Below, piece after piece: positions 12,040 through 21,500 of a stretch of 64,000 nt of DNA. Under the pieces are notes generated by a model. It saw nothing but the letters and a program-made list of their open reading frames with translations. It had not been told where the DNA came from and made no database searches. How positions within the stretch are numbered: position 1 is the first letter of the stretch; the number at the start of each line of letters is the position of its first letter. Position numbers and translations under genes: made by a program. Origin of the DNA: JAJRTE01 sp964418585 (GTDB lineage Bacteria > Myxococcota_A > UBA796 > JAJRTE01); NCBI GenBank assembly GCA_964418585.1, contig CAYQMG010000089.1, positions 102,895 through 166,894 of the forward strand. The letters are read 5' to 3'.

Positions 12040-15000
12040 TCAGCCGACCCCGTTCGTCTCGGTCCCGTGGAGCCGTTGGATCCAGAACGAGGCGATGCGA
12101 CTCGAGAGGTGGTCCACGAGGGTGTAGGCGAGCGGGACGATGATCAGGGTGAACAGGGTGGCGGCGAAGAGTCCTCCGATCACGGTGAGCGCCAGGGGCG
12201 ACATGGTTTCGGAGCCTTCCCCTTTGCTGATCGCCATGGGCAGCATGGCGGTAATGGTGGTGAGCGATGTGATGAGGACGGGGCGCAGGCGGGTGGAAGC
12301 CCCTTCGATCACGGCCTGGCGCATCGCCAACCCTTGCTGACGCAGTTGATTGATGTAGTCCACCATGACGATGCCGTTGTTGACCACGATACCCGCAAGC
12401 ATGATCACGCCCAGGAACGAAGGCACGGAAAGGGTGGTGCCGGTGAGGAAGAAGATCCATATCACCCCCATGAATGCGAGGGGCATGGTGAACATCACGG
12501 TGAATGGATGGGAGAGGCTTTCGAACTGGCTGGCCATGACCATGTACACCATCAGCACGGCCAGGATCATGGCCTCGAGAAGCTGGATGAAGGCATCGAT
12601 CATGTCGGCGAACTCTCCACCGAATTCCACCATGTATCCCTGGGGAAGCTGATGGATCAAGGGGGCGATGGCCTCTTGCACCAGCCCCATGGCCTCGTTC
12701 AGATTCGTGTCCGCAATGTCTGCTGTGATGGAGACGACCCGTGACTGGTTTTCTCGGGAGATTTTCACCGGGCCTTCACCCACCTCGATGCGGGCCACCT
12801 GCCCAAGGGGGATCGTACCGCCTGTGGGCAGGCTGAGCAGGATTTGCTCGAGGGCGCGGCGGTCGGCGCGATAGGGTTCGGCATACCGCACGCGAACGTC
12901 GATCTCCTTCCCCGATTCCCGGAAACGGGTGGCCACCGTGCCCAGGGTCGCCGTCTTGATGGTATTGGCAATCTGGCCGACCGTGAGCCCGTAGGTCGCC
13001 GCCTTGTCCCGGTCGATCACGATGTGCTCCTCGGGCTTGGCCACCCGCATGGTGGTGTCCACGTCCACCAGCAAGGGGGCGTTCGAACTTTCGGATTCGA
13101 CTCCGAACAGCGCCTTGATTCGCTCGAAAAACGTTGGTGGTTTCGGGATACGGGAGATGGTGTCGGCAACGCGCTCCGACCACAATTTGAGCTTGTCGAA
13201 GTCCGCCCCGAACAGCTTGATGTCGATGGGCCGGTTGCTTCCGCCCCCCATGTTCGACGCCATGTCGATGAACTCGAATTCGACCTGGTCGAGTTCGGGC
13301 AACGCTTCCCGGATCTTGGCCTGAAGTCGCTTGTTCCCGGGGATCTTGCGCTGACCCTTCTCCTTCAGTCGAGCCCACAGCATCGCCTCGTGCACGCCTG
13401 TGTTCGACGTTTGGGACATCCCGGCGCCCACGTCGTTCTCGTCCACGCCCAGCATGGTTCCCACCACGAGCACGTCGTCGAATTGCTCGAACACCCGCTC
13501 CACACGCCTCGCCACTCGAGAGGTTTCTTCGAGCGGCGTGCCCACGGGCAGGCTGAGCTTGGCGACGAGGATGGGGCGTGACTCGTCGGGCATGAACTCG
13601 GCCCCGACCATGAACGCCATGCCCACGGTGAGGAGGAAGAGGGCACCGAGCGCGCCGAAGGTGGCCTTGCGGTGGTCCAGGCACCAGGCGAGGACCTGTT
13701 GATACCGGGATTTGAACCGTTCGAACCGCCCACCCGCCCTGGTGCGCAAGGTGCTTCCGGAGGAGAAGAAGATCGAGGCGAGAGATGGCACGATGGTCAG
13801 GGCCACGAAAAGAGAGGAGAACAGCGCCGCCGCAACGGTAATGGCCAGGCCTCGAGCCAGTTGGCCGGCCAGTCCCTGGCTGAACAGGATGGGCAGGAAC
13901 ACGACCATGGTCGTGAACGTGGACGCTGAGATGGCCATGCCGACCTCGCCGGCTCCTCGCTTGGCCGCAGTCCGGCGATCTTCTCCTTTTTCCAGGTGAC
14001 GAAAGATGTTCTCGATCACCACCACGGCGTTGTCCACCAGCATCCCGATGCCGAGCACCAGGCCTCCCATGGTCATCATGTTGAGCGTCTCACCCATGAA
14101 GTACATCGGGATGAAGGTGGTGAGCAGACTCAGCGGAATCACCACAGCGATCGTGGCCGTGGGCCGGGCGTTCCGAAGGAACAGGTACATGATCACCACG
14201 GCCAGGAGTGCACCCACGATCCCGTTTTGTGTGACTGAATCGGCGAGCAATTCGATGACTCGTCCGGTGTCCATCAGCAGGTCGAAGTGGATCTCCTTGG
14301 GGAGCAGTTCCTTCAGTTTCTCCAACTCCTCCATGTAGGCGCGCCGGACCCGGAGCGGATTGGCGCCCGATTCCTTCATGATCATCATCATGAGAGATTC
14401 GAGACCACCGACGCGCACCATGCTCCGGACATCCTTGGTCGTGCGCTTGACATCGGCAATGGTGCGAAGGTAGATGGGGGCGCCGGTCCTGGGCGACATC
14501 CCGACTGCGGTCTTCTTGATGTCCTCGAGGCTTTTGAACATCCCCACGGTGCGGAGGAGGTATTCCTTTCTCCCTGCTACCTGTCGGCCGGCAGGCAGGT
14601 TCATGTTCTGGGCAGCCAGGGCCATGAGCACCCTGTCCGGGGAGATACCCGAACCCGCCAGTGCGGTCCGGTCGAGGTTGACCTGGATCTCCTCGGTGCG
14701 TCCTCCCAAGAATGCGGCCTGTGCCACCCCTGGGAGACGCTCGAGCCGGCTTTGCACCGTGTCCTTCATCAGGTCGCGCAGGGCAATGGTGTCCTTCATC
14801 CCGGACACGGCGTAGACCGCGGAAGGAAAGGAGGAAAGGTTGAACTTGATGACGATCGGATCCTCCACGTCCGGAGGCATGTAGGGCTCGATCAGCGCGA
14901 CCGCTTCCCGAATGTCTGCTGCTGCCGCGTCCAGGTCGGTCCCCCACACGAAATCGAGCATCAGATAGCAGACATCCTCCTGGGACACCGAGCGGATGCT

Positions 15001-15234
15001 CTCCAGGTTGTCGATCGAGGCCAACGCAGCCTCGTAGTTGCGTGTGACCAGACTCTCGATTTCCTGGGATGGCGCGCCTGGATAGCGCACCATGACCGAC
15101 AGGGTGGGATAGTCCACGTCCGGAAGCATGTCGATGCCCAGTCGGGTAAAGGCGATGCCTCCCAGGACGAGCACGATCAGCACCAACATGGTGATGGAAA
15201 CGGGACGTTCGACCGAGAAGTCCGTGACCTTCAC
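12040..15234 (-). CDS. Efflux RND transporter permease (AcrB/HAE family)
   Basis: A 1064-residue inner-membrane proton antiporter. It shows the RND layout: one N-terminal helix (ITMLVLIVLVLGGIAF), a periplasmic porter loop starting PDVDYPTLSV, a helix cluster with the proton-relay Asp in GMLVDNAVVVIEN, a second porter loop with PDESRP, and a second helix cluster ending near the C-terminus. The start overlaps the stop of the adaptor gene by 4 nt (ATGA), so the two are translationally coupled. With the adaptor and TolC-like protein it would form a tripartite pump. The substrate (drug, lipid or metal) cannot be told. The single Asp followed by Asn where AcrB has two Asp is common in non-AcrB RND proteins. 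Confidence 0.95.
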   Translation of the reverse strand: MKVTDFSVERPVSITMLVLIVLVLGGIAFTRLGIDMLPDVDYPTLSVMVRYPGAPSQEIESLVTRNYEAALASIDNLESIRSVSQEDVCYLMLDFVWGTDLDAAAADIREAVALIEPYMPPDVEDPIVIKFNLSSFPSAVYAVSGMKDTIALRDLMKDTVQSRLERLPGVAQAAFLGGRTEEIQVNLDRTALAGSGISPDRVLMALAAQNMNLPAGRQVAGRKEYLLRTVGMFKSLEDIKKTAVGMSPRTGAPIYLRTIADVKRTTKDVRSMVRVGGLESLMMMIMKESGANPLRVRRAYMEELEKLKELLPKEIHFDLLMDTGRVIELLADSVTQNGIVGALLAVVIMYLFLRNARPTATIAVVIPLSLLTTFIPMYFMGETLNMMTMGGLVLGIGMLVDNAVVVIENIFRHLEKGEDRRTAAKRGAGEVGMAISASTFTTMVVFLPILFSQGLAGQLARGLAITVAAALFSSLFVALTIVPSLASIFFSSGSTLRTRAGGRFERFKSRYQQVLAWCLDHRKATFGALGALFLLTVGMAFMVGAEFMPDESRPILVAKLSLPVGTPLEETSRVARRVERVFEQFDDVLVVGTMLGVDENDVGAGMSQTSNTGVHEAMLWARLKEKGQRKIPGNKRLQAKIREALPELDQVEFEFIDMASNMGGGSNRPIDIKLFGADFDKLKLWSERVADTISRIPKPPTFFERIKALFGVESESSNAPLLVDVDTTMRVAKPEEHIVIDRDKAATYGLTVGQIANTIKTATLGTVATRFRESGKEIDVRVRYAEPYRADRRALEQILLSLPTGGTIPLGQVARIEVGEGPVKISRENQSRVVSITADIADTNLNEAMGLVQEAIAPLIHQLPQGYMVEFGGEFADMIDAFIQLLEAMILAVLMVYMVMASQFESLSHPFTVMFTMPLAFMGVIWIFFLTGTTLSVPSFLGVIMLAGIVVNNGIVMVDYINQLRQQGLAMRQAVIEGASTRLRPVLITSLTTITAMLPMAISKGEGSETMSPLALTVIGGLFAATLFTLIIVPLAYTLVDHLSSRIASFWIQRLHGTETNGVG

Positions 15235-16346
15235 TTCGCCACCTCGACCAGTGCACCATCGACCAGACCGAATCCGCCCTCCACGACCACGGATTCGCCC
15301 CCTTTCAGACCCTCCAGAACCTCCACCCCGCTGTCCCCCTCGAGTCCTGTTCGCACCGGGACCTTGCGCACGCGACCTCCTTCAACCACCATGACGTAGC
15401 GGTCGCCTTCCTCGCCCAGGAGCGCGGACGCCGGAATCTGAATCGCTCGATCCCGCCGCTCGAGCACGAGGCGCACCCGGGCGTGCATGCCGACCAGGAT
15501 GGTTTCATCGGGATTCTCCGCCTGGACACGGACCGGAAAGGTACGGGACGCCGGGTCGGCTGCCTTGCCCACGTACTCGACCCGACCCTCCACACCTTGA
15601 GGCGGTAGCCGGTCGGCCAGAACATCCACGAAGATACGGGCCGGCATGCCTTCCTCGATGTGGGCCACATCCGTGTCCGAGACCTGAAGGTCGATCCGGA
15701 TGGTGTGCATGTCCACAATGCTGACAAGCCCGGGGGGCTTCCCGATGCTCATGGACATCGGGTTGAAGTTCTCGTCCTCTTCGCAAGCTACCCAGGTCAC
15801 AACGCCGTCGAACGGTGCCACCACCTTGCCCCCCGCCTGCTGCCGCTTTGCCAGAGCCTGGGCGGCTCGAGCCTGGGCAAGTTGAAGCTTCGCCATCTCC
15901 AGCCCGGTCTGGGCTTGCTCGAACTGCTGCTTGGGCATGGACCCGGAACGGTACAGACCTTCGGCCCGCGCAAACTCCCTTTTCGCTGCTTCGAGCTGAA
16001 GGGTGGCCAGCTTGACGCCCGCCTCCGCTTGACGCATTTGCAGGTCGACCAGGTCGGTGTCGAGTTCCGCAAGGACCTGCCCTTGCTTGACGCGATCCCC
16101 CACGTGCACGTCCAGACGCCTGACCCGCCCGGGCATGTCCGGCACCAGGTCCGCGGCTCGACCCGCTTCCACCGTACCGGTCAACTCCAGTGTCCGCTCC
16201 AGGGGACTCACCACCACCTCGGCCGTCTCCACGTAGGCCTTGAGCGCCTCTGACACGCCTCCTTCGGTGCTCGTCGTGGTGCATGCGGGGACCACCAGGC
16301 TCCCCACCAGGAGCAGCAGGCCCGCTCTCGCCATGGTTCGCATCAT
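15231..16346 (-). CDS. RND efflux periplasmic adaptor (membrane fusion protein), lipoprotein
   Basis: A 371-residue MFP/HlyD-type adaptor linking the RND permease to the outer-membrane channel. The signal peptide ends in a lipobox (VVPAC, Cys22), so it is probably lipid-anchored. It has biotinyl/lipoyl-like halves (DVHVGDRVKQGQVLAELD and KVVAPFDGVVTWV) around an alpha-hairpin of about residues 90-160, then beta-barrel and membrane-proximal domains. The reading frame continues upstream antisense-like into tolC. The real start is the ATG at 16346, whose ATGA overlaps the tolC stop and is followed directly by the signal peptide. Its own stop overlaps the permease start. Confidence 0.93.
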   Translation of the reverse strand: MMRTMARAGLLLLVGSLVVPACTTTSTEGGVSEALKAYVETAEVVVSPLERTLELTGTVEAGRAADLVPDMPGRVRRLDVHVGDRVKQGQVLAELDTDLVDLQMRQAEAGVKLATLQLEAAKREFARAEGLYRSGSMPKQQFEQAQTGLEMAKLQLAQARAAQALAKRQQAGGKVVAPFDGVVTWVACEEDENFNPMSMSIGKPPGLVSIVDMHTIRIDLQVSDTDVAHIEEGMPARIFVDVLADRLPPQGVEGRVEYVGKAADPASRTFPVRVQAENPDETILVGMHARVRLVLERRDRAIQIPASALLGEEGDRYVMVVEGGRVRKVPVRTGLEGDSGVEVLEGLKGGESVVVEGGFGLVDGALVEVAK

Positions 16347-17806
16347 TCGTTCACCTCCGGATCGAGTCCCGCGGCCTTGCGCAGGGCAGCATAGGAAATC
16401 CGCATGCGCGCCTGGGCTTGCAACAGGTTCAGCTTGGCTCCGGCCAGCGCCGTCTGTGCCGAGAGAAGCTGAACGTTGTTGACCACCCCGTACTTGAATC
16501 GCTCGTGCTCCAGCCGGTAGGCCTCCTCGGCCTGTGCCAGGCCCACCCGGGCCACCTCGATCTCCCGCATCGCCTCGTCGAACGAGGCAAGGGCCGACTC
16601 GAGTTCCACGCCCATCATCTCTGCCAGCAAATCCCGTTGGTGCCGAAGCTGCAACAGGGCGGCACGGGTCGCCCGATGTTTCTCCAGCGCCACCCCGCGA
16701 TCCCACAGGTTCCAGCTCGCCGCCACCGTCAGATCCGCACTCCGGTACCAGACCGGCTCCAGCGAGTAGTTCGGGTTCCGCCAGTTCAGATTCCCGCGTA
16801 TCATCAGGGACGGTAGCCACGACCCCCAGGTCGCACGGCTCAGGTGCTCCATCGCCGCCAAATTCGCATCCAGCGTGGCCAGATCCGGCCGCCTTGCGCG
16901 CGCCTTGGCCAGGAGATCCTCCTTGCTCGCTTCCAGATCCGCCTCCCACGCTTCATCCATCTGTAGCTCGAGCACTTCGTCGCGAGGTAGTCCCAGAGAC
17001 ACCTTGAACGCCTGTTCGGCCAGTTCCGCCGCATGCTCGCTCCGAATCGCGTCCAGCCGAGATTGACTCTCCTTGGCTCGAGCCGCCATCAGGTCCGCCT
17101 GGCTCGCTACACCGGCTTCCACCAGATTCGAAAGATCCTTCACGTAAGCAGAGACCGTCTCCAGCGCTTCCCGGGAAACTCGAGCTGCGTCACGGGCAAG
17201 TACAAGCTGGTAGAAGGCCTGGGCCGTGTTGTACGCCACCGTCTGCCGCGCAGACCGAACCTGCTGCTGGCTCGCACGATGAAACGCCCGAGACGCCTGG
17301 TAGGATTGCCACAGTGCTCCACCCGCAAACAGGACTTGCTCCACCGTCCCGGTGACGAAGTAGTTGTCCTGAACCCCCATGTCGATCCGCGTCACCGTGT
17401 CCTCCGACGTGTCCACCGTCATCCACCCGAGGATCATGGTGCACATCGATTGCGCCATCTCCAGCGTCCACCCGGGAGGCAGGGTGTCCGGATCGATGTC
17501 GGCACAGGGATCCGTCGTCCCCGTCGTTCCGGTCATCTCACTCATGTCGAACTCGACATACGGAACCTGGTCCAGACGGGTGTACCCGGCCGTAAACCCA
17601 ACACGCGGAAACAGGGCGAGAAACGCCTGCCGGAGTTCCGCCCTCGCCTTCTGCTCCCCGGCCGCCGCCGCCCGGATACTTCGATCGCGCTCCAACGCCA
17701 GTCGCGTCGCATCCTCCACCGTCAACGTCACCCCCGACGCGACCCAGGGACGAGAGCAAAGAACCGTCAGTGCCAAAAGAAAACAGAAGAACACTTTCCT
17801 GAACAT
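16343..17806 (-). CDS. TolC-family outer-membrane efflux protein
   Basis: A 487-residue outer-membrane channel component. The mature protein begins after a signal peptide (MFRKVFFCFLLALTVLCSR...). It has two TolC/OEP helical repeats, seen as ALERDRSIRAAAAGEQKARAEL early and as KARARRPDLATLDANLAAMEH and TRAALLQLRHQRD later. An insertion with several cysteines (residues about 90-125, DPCADIDPD, SMCTMIL) lies between strands of the barrel and is unusual. The frame extends 40 codons upstream but that part overlaps the regulator gene. The start at 17806 gives a proper signal peptide and lies 4 nt after the regulator stop. It is the second gene of the regulator-tolC-MFP-RND operon. Confidence 0.93.
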   Translation of the reverse strand: MFRKVFFCFLLALTVLCSRPWVASGVTLTVEDATRLALERDRSIRAAAAGEQKARAELRQAFLALFPRVGFTAGYTRLDQVPYVEFDMSEMTGTTGTTDPCADIDPDTLPPGWTLEMAQSMCTMILGWMTVDTSEDTVTRIDMGVQDNYFVTGTVEQVLFAGGALWQSYQASRAFHRASQQQVRSARQTVAYNTAQAFYQLVLARDAARVSREALETVSAYVKDLSNLVEAGVASQADLMAARAKESQSRLDAIRSEHAAELAEQAFKVSLGLPRDEVLELQMDEAWEADLEASKEDLLAKARARRPDLATLDANLAAMEHLSRATWGSWLPSLMIRGNLNWRNPNYSLEPVWYRSADLTVAASWNLWDRGVALEKHRATRAALLQLRHQRDLLAEMMGVELESALASFDEAMREIEVARVGLAQAEEAYRLEHERFKYGVVNNVQLLSAQTALAGAKLNLLQAQARMRISYAALRKAAGLDPEVNE

Positions 17807-17810
17807 CGCT

Positions 17811-18356
17811 TCATCCCGAGTTGTTTCCCCGTCCTTCGTCCGAACCGGGAACTTCTCTCGAACGCCTCTGCCGCTCCTCTTCCCACCGCTCCAGGAGCCT
17901 CGGCATCTCCCGCTCGAAAAACGCATGGAATTCGTACAACTCCCGCAGTCGCTGATTCTCCTCCGTACTCCTCCACGAAAACGTCTTCAGCCCGTCCTCG
18001 GCCAGTTGGCGGATGGCGGTCACGTTCGGGAGCCCGGTCCTGAACATTCGGGTGGCTGCATCCTCCGGAATCCGATAGTAGGCACTGCGCTCCCCGGGAA
18101 ACGTGATCCTGTCCACAAGGCCCTTGTCCAGGAGCCCTCGAACGATCGTGTGAACCGCGCTCACACTGGCCTTCAGCGCCCTGGCAAGCTGGGCCGTGGT
18201 CTGGTGCGGCGGCTCACACACCATCAACCACCCCACAACACGCCCCAACATGCGAGGATGACCGTGGTGCTCGGCCAGACGGCCCATCCGCTCCGAAAAA
18301 TCCAGCGCTGGCACTCGCCAGTCGTCTGAACCGCTCTGTTCTGATTCCATCTTCAT
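17811..18356 (-). CDS. GbsR/MarR-type transcriptional regulator of the efflux operon
   Basis: About 181 residues. The N-terminal winged helix-turn-helix resembles GbsR-family MarR-like proteins: MGRLAEHHGHPRMLGRVVGW, then TTAQLARALKASVSAVHTIVRGLLDKGLVDRI, the recognition helix and wing. The C-terminal half is a charged helical region ending in a disordered tail. ATG at 18356 follows GGAGATCGG. An upstream ATG at 18407 would add 17 residues with no clear SD. As first gene of the efflux operon it probably controls its own transcription and that of the pump. The DNA just upstream carries repeats over the promoter (18424-18481). The ligand is unknown. Confidence 0.85.
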   Translation of the reverse strand: MKMESEQSGSDDWRVPALDFSERMGRLAEHHGHPRMLGRVVGWLMVCEPPHQTTAQLARALKASVSAVHTIVRGLLDKGLVDRITFPGERSAYYRIPEDAATRMFRTGLPNVTAIRQLAEDGLKTFSWRSTEENQRLRELYEFHAFFEREMPRLLERWEEERQRRSREVPGSDEGRGNNSG

Positions 18357-18423
18357 CTGTTCCGATCTCCAGGTGGCAGGAGGTTGGCGCGGCCATCTGT
18401 CCCGCACCGGCGCAAGTTCTCAT

Positions 18424-18472
18424 GCTTCCGGGTGCAACGGCGCCCGCGTGCACCACTATCAGCTTCCGGGTG
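18424..18472. repeat. Repeats overlapping the efflux-operon promoter (candidate operator)
   Basis: An 11-bp direct repeat GCTTCCGGGTG occurs at 18424-18434 and 18462-18472. A perfect inverted repeat GGTGCA/TGCACC spans 18431-18454 with a 12-nt centre. Both touch the -10 region of the predicted operon promoter, so they are natural candidates for binding by the adjacent GbsR/MarR-type regulator. This is inference from position. Confidence 0.45.
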
Positions 18473-18481
18473 TGGTGTCAA
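18453..18481 (-). promoter_or_regulatory. Promoter of the regulator-tolC-MFP-RND operon
   Basis: Read on the minus strand, TTGACA (18481-18476) is followed after 17 nt by TAGTGG (18458-18453). The upstream flank is AT-rich, unlike the surrounding DNA. It faces the regulator gene about 97 nt away. Confidence 0.55.
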
Positions 18482-18536
18482 TACATAAATTTCAGTAAAT
18501 TCCGAAAATCGAGCAGAAAGAACATCACACCGGGCA

Positions 18537-21500
18537 TCAGGAGAGGTCGATGTAGCAGTAGACGGGGAAGGGAGAGGCCGGGCGGATTCGCCAGGAGGTG
18601 GTGTGCAGCGTGTGCGCCTGGTTCACCGGGTGCTGATTGAAGTCGAAGCGAGGGTCGTGAACGGAGAAGAAGGCCACGCCCTGGTCCAGTCGGAGGGTGA
18701 GGCGTCGGTTCGGGTTGGACCACAGGATTTCGAGGGTGCGGTGGTGAGCGAGTTTTCGAGGGTGGTCTACCAGTTGGACCTGTGTCTTGGGGCGGAGGGT
18801 TGCGAGGAGGGAGGAGAGGACCTTTTCCTGGGTGGTTGGATTGGTCCAGTCATGGTGGATGAGTCTTGGGGAACGCCAGCCATCCTGCTGGACGGCGGTG
18901 GTGATGATTGAGAGGATGGTATCGGACGAGAGGGTGCCGAGTTTTTCGAGTCCCTGAAGGAGGAGGAACAGGCCGAGCGTGGAGAGTGGGCTTTTGACGT
19001 ACCGGTCGGAGTAGGTGACCCGGCGTGCCGGGCCGGCCTGGAGTGCTCTGGCGGTACCGGGGTGAGTTTGTTGGACGAGTTTCCAGAAGTGGTGAGCGAA
19101 CCGGGTACGGTTGTGGAACATGGGGTTGTCGTGGTTGATGACGAGTTCGTGCACGGTGCCCGGATCGGGGGGTTGGAGCTGGTCGGGGGAGAGTGGAGAG
19201 AGGTCGTCCGGGAGTGTCGGTGAGTTCAGGGTTGCGTGCACATTGGTGGCGTCCTGGCGTGTGTCGAGCCATGCGGGGCCTGGGAGGAGGGCGGCGTGGT
19301 CGTCGGTGGCGAAGGCGGTGACGGTGTCGTCGTGGTGGAGTTCTGCATAGGTTATTGTGGGGCTGTCGTTTTTCTGGTTGTGTTGGAGGAAGAGGTGCAA
19401 CCTGGCGAATTCTGCGAGGTTGGCGAGTTGCCGACGGGTTTGCCAGTCGGCCTGGTCGAGGGCGGATGGGGGGAGGAGGAGGTCCACCTGGGTACCGGAT
19501 TCGGCCATGTGGAGGAGGACGTGTCGTGCGTTCCAGGCGCCGAGGTCCCAATCGGCAGGGTTTCCCTGGAGTACGAACCGTGCTCGAGTCAAGGGGTGGC
19601 GCAGTACGACGCGCTGGATGGCCTGAATGGGGGATTGCCATTCCACGGTGGTGGCGTCTCCAAAGCACTTCAAGTCCTGAGGGAGTTCCAGCGCATGGAG
19701 CAACCGTTCGGAGAGGAATGTACGCGCTCGGTGCCGGTTGAGTTGTTTTCTTTCGTGCTGGGTATCGTGTCCGAGGAGGCAGGCGTGGCAGGCGGCGTCG
19801 CAGTGGTTGGGGCAGTCGAGGCGAGCGCGTGCGGCCTTGAGCAGGTGTGTGAGCATGGCCGGTGCCTCGGCGCAGAATCCGGCGCCGCCGTCGGCGGTGT
19901 CGTAGAGGATGACGGCCAGACAGGTGTGTGCTCCCTCGCGCCCGTGTGCCACGGTGCAGCCGATTTCCTCCTCCTCGACGCCCAGGGTTTCGGCGAGCGC
20001 GAGTTTCAGGGCCACGGCGATGGTGATGGCCTCCGATTCCTCCTGGAGCGGCATGCCGGTATGTGGGTTGAGGAAATGGAGTTCGAGCACGTCGGTGATG
20101 GTGGTGGAGCCCAGGGCCAGGTGTCGCTTGATGGCGAACGGTTCCCCGTTGCCCTCGCAGAGGATTTCGGGGCCTTTTCTTCCGGACGAGTCGCGTCCTC
20201 CTCGCAGGCGTTTGTGCTGGCGCATGGCCTCGGGCAGTTCGGCCGAAGCCGGATTTTCAGGGTCCCAGGGCTCGGAGACGGTTCGACCGCACCGGAGGCA
20301 GACGGCATAGCCGTGGCCGTGGGCACCGTGGCTGAGGTGGATGAGTTTGCCGTTGGGCGCGTGACGGAGGCGCACGACAGGGGGAGAACCGAACGGGACG
20401 AACGGGTTTTCTCCTGATGAGATCCAGGATTCCAGGGGGGGCATCCAGGGTTTGGCGCCCAGTTCCGTGCTTGCCTTGGAACGGATGTCGACGGCAAAGC
20501 CGGAGGGGATGAGGAACTGGCGGTGGTGCAGGTTGGAGGAACCGCAGCAGGGGCAGGATTCCACCCAGGTGCGGCCAGCGGTGACCCATCCACACTGGAG
20601 GCAACGGGAACCCACCTGCAGGTCCTGGAGTTCGTTGATCAGATTCTCTGTGGCCTCTGGCGGGATGTGCCAGTTGAGGGTGACTCCCGCCGACCGATAG
20701 GCTCGACCGTCCAGCACCACTTCGAGCCCCGGTGCATATTCGTTCAAGGCCATTCGGAGTTCACGAGTGGGATAGCCGCGCAGGAGCGCCAGGTTGTCCT
20801 CTCGTTTTTCTGACGTTCGTTCCGGCCTGCTCGGGCGCCGACCTCTCTTCCTTCGCACCGCGAGTTCCTCGGCGGTGGTGGTGACGAAGGGGACCACGTT
20901 GGTGGGGAAACCATATCCAGGAAGGAACTGCCGTGTGGCAAGGTAGCCCAGGAGATACTCTTCCCGGTGGCGTTTCAATTGGCGCTGGATGGCCAAGGCC
21001 ACCGGTGAGCCATCCCGGTCTTCGGGTTCCAGCGCGTTCCATTCGGTTTGGAGCCCTTCCAGCGTGTTCAGGTATCCCCTTCGGGCCGCGTGCATGGATT
21101 CGGCCACGTCTTCCAGAAGGTCCTCGATGCGCGTTCTCTCCTTTATCGACCGCCTTCGCAGCACCTCGAGCCGGTATTGCAACTCGTCACGAGCCGGTGC
21201 GGTTGCCTGGAGATACTCGAAAAACCGGTCGCATACGGAAGGGGCTTCTGAGTCGGCCTCGAAGAACCAGCCGCAATGAAGCTTTGGGATGGCCTTGTCT
21301 CCGGCCGCCTGGTACTGAAGAAGGAAGTCGGTGAGACAGACCGCGTTCACGTGTCGCTGCACGATGGGTCCACTGTCCAGGCATACGTCGGTGACGTGGA
21401 GCGGCGTGGTGAAGGGCCACAGGGGATTGCGGAATACGGCCTGGTCGTGGGGAAGGTTGCGGCACACGGTCACGCTCACCGCTGTTCGTTCGCCTCGACG

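Noticed and set aside
16347..16949. Upstream extension of the efflux adaptor frame
   Set aside because: It overlaps tolC in another frame; the signal peptide begins at 16346 and the ATGA overlap fixes the start.
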